This document shows, piece by piece, positions 30,238 to 38,684 of a stretch of 40,543 nucleotides of DNA (within the stretch, counting starts at the first letter, position 1; each line of letters starts with the position of its first letter). The notes beneath the pieces were generated by a model, which did no database searches, had not been told where the DNA came from, and saw only the letters and a program-made list of their open reading frames with translations. Both the position numbers and the translations under genes were made by a program. Origin of the DNA: Spirochaetaceae bacterium (GTDB taxonomy: Bacteria; Spirochaetota; Spirochaetia; DSM-27196; PWMO01); NCBI GenBank assembly GCA_007693325.1, contig REDW01000114.1:1-40543 (forward strand), written 5' to 3'.

Positions 30238-32289
30238 ATGTTTCTCGCCGAGCTCGACCAGTCGGTCCAGAAGCTGAAGGGCGTGGGACCTGCCGCCGCG
30301 CGCGCCATGAATCGGCTGGGCATTGGCACCCAGCGCGACCTGCTGCTGCATCTGCCGCGAGCCTACGAAGACCGGGTTACCCCGGTAACCATTGCCGAGT
30401 CATTAGCCGGAATTGCGTGTAATACCGTTGCCGAGGTAATTGCTCACGACTATATCGGAGCCGGCCCACAGAAGACCCTTAAGGTCTACGTACGAGATAA
30501 TAGCGCAACCGGCGCGCTGGCCTGTTTTGGCCGCAACTTCCTTGCCTCGCGCCTGCGCCCCGGGGCAAGAATCCGCCTGGCGGCGCAGTTCGCCTACCGT
30601 TATGGCGAGCCGCAAACCTCAGCCTTTGAGTTTGAACCTGCCGATGGCCCGCAACAGCTGTTCGGCCGCATCCTGGCGGTCTACCCCTTAAGCGAAGGGT
30701 TGTCGCAGGCGCTACTGCGCTCTGCGCTGCAGCAGGCGCTGCACGCCTCGGCCCGGCACCTGGAGGATGCGCTACCTGCGGATCTGCGCGGTAGACGCGG
30801 AATGCCGAACATCGCTGCGACGCTGCAGCAGATCCACCAACCGGACACACTGGCGCAGGCCGAAGCGGCACGGCGCGCGCTGGCGTACGAAGAGCTCTTC
30901 ATGCTGCAACTGCGCCTGCGCAGCCGCGTACTGGCGGGCAGTCGGACTACGCGCCCCGCGCGCCTGCTCCCGCAGACACTGCAACAGCGCGCCACCGCCG
31001 GTCTGCCGTTTCAACTGACCGCCGACCAGCAGACCGTCCTGCAGGAGATCCGCGCCGACATGCAGTCCGGGCGGCCGATGGCGCGCCTGCTGCAGGGAGA
31101 GGTTGGTTCGGGCAAGACGCTGGTAGCGTTTGTGTCGGCACTGGCGCCGATTGAAGCCGGCGGCCAGGCGGTGCTGATGGCCCCGACGGAACTGCTGGCG
31201 CGCCAGCACGCCGAGAACGCCGCCGGGCTGCTGCAGCCGCTGGGAGTTCGCGTTGTGCTGCTGACCGGTTCGGTGCCGTTGCGGGCACGCACGCCGCTGC
31301 TGGAGGCCGTAGCTGCCGGAGAGGCAGACCTGGTGGTTGGTACGCACGCGGTGTTCAGTGAGTCAACACGATTTCACGATCTGCGCTACGTCATTGTCGA
31401 TGAACAGCATCGCTTCGGAGTGGTACAGCGTGCCGCGGTGCTGCACAAAGGGCACAACCCCGACCTGCTGCTGATGACTGCAACCCCGATACCGCGTACG
31501 CTGGCGTTGACCCTCTTCGGCGATATGGAAACCTCCACAATCCGCAACCTGCCGCCGGGCCGTAAGCCAATCCAGACACATCTCGCGCGTATGTCCAACG
31601 AGCAAAAGGTGTACGCCCATGTCCGCGGTGAGCTGGAGGCCGGTCGACAGGCGTACTTCGTCTATCCACTGATTGATCCCAACGACCGTTCCGAACTGCG
31701 CAACGCTGAGACGATGTTTGAACGGTTGCGCGATCAGGTGTTTGCCAATTTTTCGGTTGGACTGGTGCACTCGCGTGTTCCGGACGCGGAGAAACGCCAG
31801 CGCATGGCGGCGTTTCAAGCCAACCAGCTGCAGGTACTGGTTGCCACCAGCGTGATAGAGGTTGGAGTCGATGTTCCCAACGCCAGCTGCATGGTGGTCG
31901 AACACGCCGAGCGTTTTGGACTGGCGGCGCTGCACCAGCTGCGCGGCCGCGTCGGACGTTCTGACCTGCAATCGTGGGCCTTCTTTGTCTACGCCGATGA
32001 CTTGAGCGAGGAGGCCAAGCAGCGCCTGCGCATCCTGCATCAGACCGGCGACGGCTTCGCGATTGCCGAGGAAGACCTGCGGATCCGCGGACCGGGCGAC
32101 CTCGCCGGCCTGCGCCAGTCGGGCTTTCTGCGTCTCCACGCGGCCGATCTGAACCGCGACGGCGACCTGCTGGAACAGGCACGTTCGGACGCCGCTGAGC
32201 TCTGCAGCGATGACGCCGATCTGTTGCAGCACCCCGGGTTGCAACGCGCCTTGAACGCCCACGACCGCCTGGAAGAGCTGGCGCTGTGA
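30238..32289 (+). CDS. recG: ATP-dependent DNA helicase RecG (683 aa)
   Basis: Branched-DNA translocase that reverses stalled replication forks and processes Holliday junctions. The N-terminal wedge domain contains LKGVGPAAARAMNRLGIGT, and an OB fold follows (about 60-150). Helicase motifs are complete: Walker A GEVGSGKT at 287-294, the DEQHRFGV Walker B, TATPIPRTLAL (motif III), and ATSVIEVGVDVPNA and HQLRGRVGRS (motifs V and VI). The length is close to other RecG proteins. The ATG is taken because an AGGCGG element lies about 12 bases upstream and the wedge domain begins directly. Its stop is 10 bases before rsmD. Confidence 0.96.
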   Translation: MFLAELDQSVQKLKGVGPAAARAMNRLGIGTQRDLLLHLPRAYEDRVTPVTIAESLAGIACNTVAEVIAHDYIGAGPQKTLKVYVRDNSATGALACFGRNFLASRLRPGARIRLAAQFAYRYGEPQTSAFEFEPADGPQQLFGRILAVYPLSEGLSQALLRSALQQALHASARHLEDALPADLRGRRGMPNIAATLQQIHQPDTLAQAEAARRALAYEELFMLQLRLRSRVLAGSRTTRPARLLPQTLQQRATAGLPFQLTADQQTVLQEIRADMQSGRPMARLLQGEVGSGKTLVAFVSALAPIEAGGQAVLMAPTELLARQHAENAAGLLQPLGVRVVLLTGSVPLRARTPLLEAVAAGEADLVVGTHAVFSESTRFHDLRYVIVDEQHRFGVVQRAAVLHKGHNPDLLLMTATPIPRTLALTLFGDMETSTIRNLPPGRKPIQTHLARMSNEQKVYAHVRGELEAGRQAYFVYPLIDPNDRSELRNAETMFERLRDQVFANFSVGLVHSRVPDAEKRQRMAAFQANQLQVLVATSVIEVGVDVPNASCMVVEHAERFGLAALHQLRGRVGRSDLQSWAFFVYADDLSEEAKQRLRILHQTGDGFAIAEEDLRIRGPGDLAGLRQSGFLRLHAADLNRDGDLLEQARSDAAELCSDDADLLQHPGLQRALNAHDRLEELAL

Positions 32290-32299
32290 GCAGACAATC

Positions 32300-32839
32300 A
32301 TGAGGGTGACAGGCGGAAAGTACCGCGGGCGCATCATCGAATGTCCGCCGGGGATAATCCGGCCGGCGATGGACAAGATGCGTGAATCGGTCTTCGGATC
32401 ACTGGGGGATCTGCACGGGCGCTCGTTCCTGGATCTGTTTGCCGGTTCGGGGGCTATTGGCATCGAGGCGGCATCGCGCGGCGCCGATCCGGTAGTACTG
32501 GTTGAACGCGATCGAGCTAAGCTTGCGGTCACACGGCGCAATACCGCTCTGGTTGAAAGCGATATTTCGATCAGCGCAATGCCGGCAGAGAGTTACCTGC
32601 AACGTGCAACCCGGCAGTTTGACGTGATCTTCCTCGATCCGCCGTTCAACTATCGCCACAAGCTGGACCTGCTGCGCAAGGCCGCACGGTCTGCTGCGAT
32701 CGGCCCGCATAGCGTGGTGCTGATTCACCACCGCTCGCACGAGACGCTTCCGGAACGCATCGATCTGCTGCAGTGCAGCGACCGGCGCGTCTACGGCGGA
32801 TCAACGGTAACCTGGTTCCTGCCGGCTGCACCAGCGTAG
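32300..32839 (+). CDS. rsmD: 16S rRNA (guanine966-N2)-methyltransferase (179 aa)
   Basis: Methylates G966 of 16S rRNA. The N terminus has the RsmD signature MRVTGGKYRGR...RPAMDKMRESVF. The SAM-binding motif is FLDLFAGSGAIGIEA (residues 43-57) and the catalytic motif is DPPF at 113-116. The size matches the family. It follows recG closely and is probably on the same transcript; a hairpin lies immediately after its stop. In many bacteria rsmD precedes coaD, but here it is followed by the histidine genes. Confidence 0.93.
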   Translation: MRVTGGKYRGRIIECPPGIIRPAMDKMRESVFGSLGDLHGRSFLDLFAGSGAIGIEAASRGADPVVLVERDRAKLAVTRRNTALVESDISISAMPAESYLQRATRQFDVIFLDPPFNYRHKLDLLRKAARSAAIGPHSVVLIHHRSHETLPERIDLLQCSDRRVYGGSTVTWFLPAAPA

Positions 32840-32860
32840 GCGCTTCGCTTCCCGAAGCGC
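32840..32860 (+). terminator. Hairpin after rsmD, possible terminator without U-tract
   Basis: A perfect 8-base-pair inverted repeat (GCGCTTCG with CGAAGCGC) encloses a 5-base loop and begins one base after the rsmD stop codon. No run of T follows, so a classical intrinsic terminator is not supported. It may still end or protect the recG-rsmD transcript. Confidence 0.45.
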
Positions 32861-32868
32861 AATCCATC

Positions 32869-32877
32869 TGCTATAGT
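32869..32877 (+). promoter_or_regulatory. Extended -10 promoter element for hisZ-hisG-hisB
   Basis: TGCTATAGT is an extended -10 (TG-n-TATAGT). No convincing -35 is seen at normal spacing. The start site would be near 32884, leaving about 25 bases of leader that carry GGAG before the hisZ start. Confidence 0.45.
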
Positions 32878-32908
32878 TGCGGCGAAACCGCATGAGGAGC
32901 GTAGCGTT

Positions 32909-34009
32909 TTGGTGTTAAACAGGCGCGGTTACCTGCAGATTCCGCAGGGTACCGAAGGGTTCTACCTCGATGAGGCGTACCGCCACAAAAAGCTGACCGC
33001 TGAAGTAGAGCAGTTGCTCTACCTGTGGGGCTATCTGCCGGTGCAGACCCCGGTATTCGACTACTATGACGCGTACGCAGCGCTGTTGTCCGAAGATGAG
33101 GCACGCAAGATCTACCGTTTGATCGATCGCGACGGTGACCTGCTCATGCTGCGTTCAGACGTGACCCTGTTTCTGGCAAAGCAGATGGGTATGATTCTGC
33201 GCCGCGATGACCTGCCGATGCGCGTCTGCTACGCGGACACTATCCTGCGCCACCAGAATCGTGAAGATATTTCCAAGAACGAGTTTTTTCAGACCGGTGT
33301 GGAGCTGATCGGGCCGGATACGCTGGATGCCGACCTGGAGGTGATCCTGCTGCTGCGGCGCACGCTGCAGCAGATCGGAGCGCCGCTGTACTACATTCAC
33401 ATCGGGTCGCGTGCTCTGTTCAATGCCGGCTTTGACCAGGCGGATGCTGCGGTCGGTGCGCGGCTGCGCCGCGCGATAGTGCTGCGGGACATGCAGGAGT
33501 TGAGTGCAGAGTGCACGCAGCTCGGCATTTCAACCGCACGCAGCCGCGCCCTGCAACAGCTTTTCAGCTACATTGGTGATGCAACCGGGCTGTCAGTGCT
33601 GGCCAACTCGCTGCGCTCGGAACTACAGGCGGCCGAGCTGCGGCAGATCGAGCGCCTGCAGCAGCTCTACAACACCCTCAATGAAGCCGATGACAGCGGA
33701 TCCTATCGCATTGATCTCTCGGAGATCGGCAGCCAGTCGTACCACACCGGTATAGTGTTTCAGGCCTACGTTGACGGGCTCGATGCATCGGTTGCCGCCG
33801 GTGGCCGCTACGACCGTCTCTACGGCAGGTTCGGACTCGATACTCCGGCGGTTGGCTTCTCGATAATGCTGCGCAAACTGCAGGACGACGCTGCCGTGGA
33901 TGCGCGCTTCACTCCGCAGATCAGCGAGGCGGCAACCGGCCGCACCTTTGTACAGCGCTTTCGTGACGCCGAAGCGCGCCGGCGCGCCGGCGGGAGCGCC
34001 ACCCTATGA
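32909..34009 (+). CDS. hisZ: ATP phosphoribosyltransferase regulatory subunit (366 aa)
   Basis: HisZ is a catalytically dead histidyl-tRNA synthetase-like protein that pairs with short-form HisG to make the first histidine-pathway enzyme and to sense histidine. The class II synthetase fold shows IPQGTEGFYLDEA near the start, YRLIDRDGDLLMLRSDVT (motif 2 region), and GLDASVAAGGRYDRLYG at the C-terminal motif 3. The start is probably TTG at 32909, with GGAG about 10 bases upstream; GTG at 32912 is equally in frame. It overlaps hisG by 4 bases (ATGA). The adjoining short HisG makes a true HisRS improbable, and the C-terminal anticodon domain of HisRS is absent. Confidence 0.92.
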   Translation: MVLNRRGYLQIPQGTEGFYLDEAYRHKKLTAEVEQLLYLWGYLPVQTPVFDYYDAYAALLSEDEARKIYRLIDRDGDLLMLRSDVTLFLAKQMGMILRRDDLPMRVCYADTILRHQNREDISKNEFFQTGVELIGPDTLDADLEVILLLRRTLQQIGAPLYYIHIGSRALFNAGFDQADAAVGARLRRAIVLRDMQELSAECTQLGISTARSRALQQLFSYIGDATGLSVLANSLRSELQAAELRQIERLQQLYNTLNEADDSGSYRIDLSEIGSQSYHTGIVFQAYVDGLDASVAAGGRYDRLYGRFGLDTPAVGFSIMLRKLQDDAAVDARFTPQISEAATGRTFVQRFRDAEARRRAGGSATL

Positions 34010-34671
34010 GTGGCGCACAACGTCATCCGCTGACGATCGCGCTGCCGAAAGGGCGCTTGCACGATCGGATTCACGAATTGTTCGCACGCTGTGGACTGGC
34101 ATTCGAATTCGAGAGCCGCAAACTGGTTGCAGAGGACCGTGAGGGCAGCGTACGATTGATGCTGGTCAAGAACAGCGATGTACCGGTGTACGTCAATCAC
34201 GGCATTGCCGGCCTTGGCGTCTGCGGTGACGACGTCCTCTACGAGTCTGGTTTTGACTACTTCCGGCTGATGACCTTGCCGTTCGGCAGCACCCGGATGT
34301 GCCTGGCCGGCCGCCGCGATCACGATCCGCAACAGGACCACGGCCGTCTCAAGGTAGCCACCAAATTTACCCGCTTTGCCCACGATTTCTTCCATCAGCG
34401 CGGCATTCCGGTGGAGGTGATCAAGCTTGGCGGCTCGGTGGAGCTGGCGCCGCTGCTGGGACTGGCACCGTATATCGTTGACCTGGTGGAAACCGGCTCA
34501 ACGCTCACAGCCAATGATCTGGTAGTCAACGAAGAGCTGACGCAGATCCAGGTGCACCTCATTTCTAACCCCGCGTACTACAAATTTCACTACGCCCAGG
34601 TCAATGCGCTGGTGCGCCGACTGCAGAATCAGGATCCACAAGGAGACGCAGATGAACCCACAGCAGGCTGA
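34006..34671 (+). CDS. hisG: ATP phosphoribosyltransferase, short form (221 aa)
   Basis: First step of histidine synthesis, joining ATP and PRPP. The N terminus reads LTIALPKGRLHDR, and the mid-region shows VKNSDVPVYVNHGIAGLGVCG. The PRPP-binding loop lies in VDLVETGSTLTANDL. At 221 residues it is the short form, without the C-terminal regulatory domain, and so depends on HisZ. The gene overlaps hisZ by 4 bases and hisB by 20, so the three are translated in a coupled way. The last 10 or so residues are polar and not conserved in the family. Confidence 0.94.
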   Translation: MSGAQRHPLTIALPKGRLHDRIHELFARCGLAFEFESRKLVAEDREGSVRLMLVKNSDVPVYVNHGIAGLGVCGDDVLYESGFDYFRLMTLPFGSTRMCLAGRRDHDPQQDHGRLKVATKFTRFAHDFFHQRGIPVEVIKLGGSVELAPLLGLAPYIVDLVETGSTLTANDLVVNEELTQIQVHLISNPAYYKFHYAQVNALVRRLQNQDPQGDADEPTAG

Positions 34672-35242
34672 AATCACGCGCGATACGCGGGAAACCCGGA
34701 TCAGCGCACGCCTGGATCTCTCGGACGCAACAACCATCGACATCAACAGCGGCATTGCCTTCTTTGATCATATGCTCACCGGCATGGCGTTTCATGGTTC
34801 GATCGGCCTCTATCTGCGCGCCGAAGGCGACCTGGACGTAGAATATCACCACACCGTGGAGGATGTTGGGCTGGTGCTCGGCGATGCGCTCTACCAGGTA
34901 TTTCAGCAGCTCGGCAGCGTACAGCGGTTTGGTCACGCAATCATCCCGATGGACGACGCGCTGGGCGAAGCGGTGATCGACGTCTGCAACCGTCCGTACC
35001 TGGTCTACAACGCCGACTATCCCCAGGACTACTGCGGTCAGTTTCCGGTAGCGCTTTTTCGCGAGTTCTTCTGGGCTCTGGCGGTACGCGCGCGTATCAA
35101 TCTGCACCTTATTGCGCGCTACGGTCTCAACAGTCACCACATGACCGAGGCGCTGTTCAAGGCGCTCGGTCGAGCTATTTCGCAGGCGTATCAGCCGAAA
35201 TCCGGTGACAGTTCAGCCATGTCGACCAAGGGCACAATATAG
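34652..35242 (+). CDS. hisB: Imidazoleglycerol-phosphate dehydratase (196 aa)
   Basis: Dehydrates imidazole-glycerol phosphate in the histidine pathway. The manganese-binding histidines are in FFDHML (about 37-42), HHTVEDVG (His66-His67, Glu70) and the C-terminal NSHHMTEALFKAL. It is a single-function HisB without the phosphatase domain. ATG 34652 has AAGGAG 7 bases upstream and starts inside hisG; the longer frame is rejected. The other his genes are not next to it, so the pathway is split in this genome. No terminator is obvious in the 84 bases that follow. Confidence 0.95.
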   Translation: MNPQQAEITRDTRETRISARLDLSDATTIDINSGIAFFDHMLTGMAFHGSIGLYLRAEGDLDVEYHHTVEDVGLVLGDALYQVFQQLGSVQRFGHAIIPMDDALGEAVIDVCNRPYLVYNADYPQDYCGQFPVALFREFFWALAVRARINLHLIARYGLNSHHMTEALFKALGRAISQAYQPKSGDSSAMSTKGTI

Positions 35243-35326
35243 TCCTGCCTAGCGGCGAAACGCAGCGAGTTGAGCTGGAATTGACGTCGGTTTTGGTCTA
35301 TATTGGTTCTTCAGGACGGCAGCTTC

Positions 35327-35668
35327 ATGGCAAACGTGAACAGCAAACACCCGCCGTCTCCCGGCTTTGTCAAGGTTACCGCCGACAGGCGGCCGCAGAT
35401 CTCTGCGGAGCAGCGGTCAGTGCTGATCCGCAAGGGCAACCAGCTGTTCAATGCCGGTAAGGTGGAGGATGCCAAGCGGATCTTCCTGACGGTCGGTTAT
35501 AGTGACGGAATAATCCGTGTAGGAGATCTGCATATGAAGCGCAATCAGCCGTTGGAGGCATTCAGAATGTACTGGCTGGCGCCCGATCGCAGCAAAACAG
35601 AGCCGCTGATCGAGAAAATGGCGCAGATCGTACAAGCCTGGTTACACGAGCCGGATAGCGCGGACTGA
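35327..35668 (+). CDS. Small conserved-looking helical protein, unknown function (113 aa)
   Basis: No named family recognised. The N-terminal 20 residues are polar and Pro-rich, with no signal peptide. Residues about 28-105 are helical, in a pattern compatible with two degenerate TPR-like hairpins: IRKGNQLFNAGKVEDAKRIF and VGDLHMKRNQPLEAFRMYWL. It is therefore probably a cytoplasmic adaptor. ATG 35327 has AGGACGG about 7-10 bases upstream; an in-frame start 24 bases earlier is possible. A TATATT sequence (35299-35304) could be its -10, but no -35 at proper spacing is seen. The next gene, a larger TPR protein, begins 36 bases downstream and may work with it. Confidence 0.7.
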   Translation: MANVNSKHPPSPGFVKVTADRRPQISAEQRSVLIRKGNQLFNAGKVEDAKRIFLTVGYSDGIIRVGDLHMKRNQPLEAFRMYWLAPDRSKTEPLIEKMAQIVQAWLHEPDSAD

Positions 35669-35704
35669 CAGCGCATTCTTCTTGATTGGATCTGGAATGG
35701 TATA

Positions 35705-36838
35705 ATGGCGTTGCACAACAGGCAGCATGACGAACACTCAGAGGATGCGCGCGCGGCGGCCGGTGTGGATATCGCCGAACTCTCGCAACGCGGCTATCAG
35801 CTGCTCAAAGAAAAGCTCCTCGATGAAGCCGATGAGTGCTTCCGCCAAATCCTGGAGCAAGAAGAGACCAACAACTACGCGTTGGTGGGCCTGGGGGACT
35901 CGGCGCGCAAGAGACGCGATTTCCACGCTGCGGTTGCCTATTATGAGAAATGCCTTGAACACCACCCGGACAACAACTACGCCCTGTTTGGCCTGGCCGA
36001 CTGCTTCAAGAGCCTGAAGTACTTCCACCGCGCGATAAAGGTGTGGGAGCGCTACCTCAAGCACGACGATCAGAACGTTACCGTGCTTACCCGCGTGGCC
36101 GACGCCTATCGCAAGGTGCGCGACTTCCACAATTCAAAGCAGCTCTACCTGCGGGTACTCGAAATGCAGCAGGATAACGCGTACGCACTTATCGGTCTGG
36201 GGCATCTGCACTACGATTTCAAGGAGTACGCCGGAGCGCTGCAGTACTGGGGTCGGATGTACGAGTTGCACGGCGAATCGGTAGATATCCGCGTGCTGAC
36301 GTCGATGGGAAACTGTCACCGCAAGATGAAGACCTTTGCCGACGGTGTTCCGTTCTTCAAGATTGCCCTGAAGCGCCAGCCCGGCAACTTCTACGCGCTG
36401 TTCGGCCTGGCCGACTGCTACCGTGGGCTGGGGGAGCCCCGGCAGTCGCTGGACTACTGGAACCAAATCCTGGAGCGAGACCCGGCAAACAAGGTGATTC
36501 TTACCCGTGCCGGAGATGCCTACCGCTGCATGGGACAGGTGGATCTTGCCGAGCGCTACTACACCAAAGCGCTGAACATCGAGTTCGATGAGTACGCCGT
36601 ACTGGGCCTGGCACTGGTCAACAAGGCGCGCGGAGATATGCCTGAGGCGATTGAATCGCTCAACGGTCTGCTGCGCAACGACGCTTCAAACCCCCGGCTC
36701 TACCTGGAATTGGCGGAATGCCACCTGAAACTCGGCCAGCGTCGCGAAGCGCAGCGCGTGCTGCAGCAGGTGGAAGCGCTGGGGATCAAGGGGCGCACCA
36801 TCGGCGCGTTCTACGACCGCCTCAAACAGCAGCTCTAA
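35705..36838 (+). CDS. Cytoplasmic TPR-repeat protein (377 aa)
   Basis: A regular tetratricopeptide-repeat array with no signal peptide or membrane segment, so a cytoplasmic scaffold. About nine helix pairs are visible. Nearly identical turns recur every 34-36 residues: NNYALVGLGD, NNYALFGLADCFKSL, NAYALIGLGHLHYDF, NFYALFGLADCYRGL and EYAVLGLALVNK. The repeated YALxGL element is unusual in its regularity. ATG 35705 overlaps a TATAAT sequence (35701-35706) that cannot be this gene's own -10. The ribosome site is weak. It converges on alaS with only 3 bases between the stop codons. Partner unknown. Confidence 0.85.
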   Translation: MALHNRQHDEHSEDARAAAGVDIAELSQRGYQLLKEKLLDEADECFRQILEQEETNNYALVGLGDSARKRRDFHAAVAYYEKCLEHHPDNNYALFGLADCFKSLKYFHRAIKVWERYLKHDDQNVTVLTRVADAYRKVRDFHNSKQLYLRVLEMQQDNAYALIGLGHLHYDFKEYAGALQYWGRMYELHGESVDIRVLTSMGNCHRKMKTFADGVPFFKIALKRQPGNFYALFGLADCYRGLGEPRQSLDYWNQILERDPANKVILTRAGDAYRCMGQVDLAERYYTKALNIEFDEYAVLGLALVNKARGDMPEAIESLNGLLRNDASNPRLYLELAECHLKLGQRREAQRVLQQVEALGIKGRTIGAFYDRLKQQL

Positions 36839-36841
36839 GCG

Positions 36842-38629
36842 CTACGACTCCAGGACGGCTTTTATCCGGCGCACACCCTGCGATGACGACTGCTCCTTCA
36901 GAATCCGAAAGCGTCCAAGCTGGCCGGTATGCTCCACGTGCGGCCCGCCACAGACCTCTTTGGAGAAATCCCCGATCGAATAGACCTTGACCACTTCATC
37001 GTACTTATTGCCGAACAGTGCCATGGCCCCGGCGTCGCGCGCTTCATCGAGGCGCATGGTGGTGAAGCTCACCGGGAGATCGCGCTCGATCTGCTGGTTG
37101 ACGATCTGCTCGACGCGCTCGAGCTCCGCGGGCGACATCTTCTCCGGATGCGAGAAGTCAAACCGCAGCCGTTCCTGGGTGATGTTGCTGCCCTTCTGGG
37201 CCACGTGATCGCCTAGTACCTCACGCAGCGCCCGATGCAGCAGGTGGGTTGCCGTGTGCAGGCGCGTGGTCACGTCGGAGTCATCGGCAAGTCCGCCCTT
37301 GAAGGTCTGGTTGGAGTCCAGCTTGGATTTCTCCTGGTGCTTGCGAAACGCATCATCAAACCCCGGGCGGTCCACGGTCATGCCGTGCTCGGAAGCCAGT
37401 TCTTCGGTGATCTCCAACGGAAAGCCGAAGGTATCGTAGAGTCGGAAAGCCAGTCTCCCGGGTATAGTGCGTTCGGGGTTCTTCAGCAGGTTGGGCAACA
37501 GCTTCTCAAACTCGTGCTCTCCCTTCTGCAGCGTGGTCCAGAAGCGGTCTTCCTCACCGCGCATCTCGTCGAGCACGCGCTCGCGATTCTGCTGCAGCAC
37601 CGGGTGTGGGTCGCGGTACATGTCTATGACAATCTGCGCCGGATCACACAGGAACTCGCGCGAAAGGCCGAGTTTGCGACCGTGGCGCACTGCACGGCGA
37701 ATCAGCCGTCGCAGAATGTAGCCCTGGCCTACGTTTGACGGCGAGACGCCCTTTTCATCTCCGAGGATGAAGGTGGCAGTACGGACGTGATCGCTGACAA
37801 TGCGGATCGAGCGGTCGGTCTCGGGGTCCTTGCCGTAACGCGCGCCGGTGAGACCCTCGATGCACGCGATAATCGGCGTGAAGACCTCGGTTTCGTAGAC
37901 CGAAGTACGCCCCTGCAGAATGGCGATTGTGCGCTCGATGCCCATGCCGGTATCAACGCAGGTGCGCTGCAGCGGCACAAAGCTGCCGTCGGCCTGTTTG
38001 TTGTACTGCATGAAGACGTCGTTCCAGACCTCCATATACTTGCCGTCGGAGACGCCGGGACGGCTGTCTGGTGTACCTTCTATTCCGGTATCGATGAACA
38101 TCTCGCTGTCGGGGCCGCACGGCCCGGTGGCGCCGGCGGGGCCCCACCAGTTGTCCTTGCGCGGCAGGTAGTAGATGCGCGATTGGGGGATGCCGAGTGC
38201 CTGCCACACCGCGGCGGATTCATGGTCCGGCGGAACATCATCGTCTCCGGCAAACACCGTCACCGACAGCTTGTCCGGCGAAATCCCCAGCCACCTGGAC
38301 GAGGTCAGGAACTCGAAACTCATCCGGATCGCTTCTTCCTTGAAATAGTCGCCCAGCGACCAGTTGCCGAGCATTTCAAAGAAGGTCAGGTGACTCGAGT
38401 CGCCGACGTCTTCGATATCCCCGGTACGAATGCATTTCTGGTAGTTGACCAGCCGCTGTCCGGCGGGGTGCGGCTCACCGAGAATGTAGGGTACCAACGG
38501 GTGCATTCCCGCGGTGGTGAAAAGCACCGTTGGATCGTTCTCGGGTATCAGTGACTGCCCCGATATCTCAACGTGGTCGTGGGCTACAAAGAAATCGATG
38601 TACTTGCTGCGCAACTCGTTGGCTGTCAT
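36842..38629 (-). CDS. alaS: Alanyl-tRNA synthetase lacking the C-Ala domain (595 aa)
   Basis: Charges tRNA-Ala. The class II catalytic core has motif 1 near LIPENDPTVLFTTAGM, the motif 2 region near LTFFEMLGNW, and GQGYILRRLIRRAVRHGR. The editing domain keeps its zinc site: His458-x3-His462 in HTATH, and Cys560-x3-His564 in CGGPH. The protein ends just after the editing domain. The C-terminal C-Ala/DHHA1 region of normal 870-residue AlaRS is absent, as I recall for Borrelia and other spirochaetes. AAGGAAG lies 7 bases before the ATG. It is the third gene after fliG1 and the TM2 protein. Confidence 0.95.
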   Translation of the reverse strand: MTANELRSKYIDFFVAHDHVEISGQSLIPENDPTVLFTTAGMHPLVPYILGEPHPAGQRLVNYQKCIRTGDIEDVGDSSHLTFFEMLGNWSLGDYFKEEAIRMSFEFLTSSRWLGISPDKLSVTVFAGDDDVPPDHESAAVWQALGIPQSRIYYLPRKDNWWGPAGATGPCGPDSEMFIDTGIEGTPDSRPGVSDGKYMEVWNDVFMQYNKQADGSFVPLQRTCVDTGMGIERTIAILQGRTSVYETEVFTPIIACIEGLTGARYGKDPETDRSIRIVSDHVRTATFILGDEKGVSPSNVGQGYILRRLIRRAVRHGRKLGLSREFLCDPAQIVIDMYRDPHPVLQQNRERVLDEMRGEEDRFWTTLQKGEHEFEKLLPNLLKNPERTIPGRLAFRLYDTFGFPLEITEELASEHGMTVDRPGFDDAFRKHQEKSKLDSNQTFKGGLADDSDVTTRLHTATHLLHRALREVLGDHVAQKGSNITQERLRFDFSHPEKMSPAELERVEQIVNQQIERDLPVSFTTMRLDEARDAGAMALFGNKYDEVVKVYSIGDFSKEVCGGPHVEHTGQLGRFRILKEQSSSQGVRRIKAVLES

Positions 38630-38684
38630 TATGTACTTCCTTGGCTATGGGTTTATCAGTTTTCCGATCAAAACACGCGCTCGG

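Noticed and set aside
35701-35706. TATAAT as a -10 box
   Set aside because: It overlaps the ATG of the TPR gene, so it cannot drive that gene, and the TTGATT upstream is only 13 bases away.
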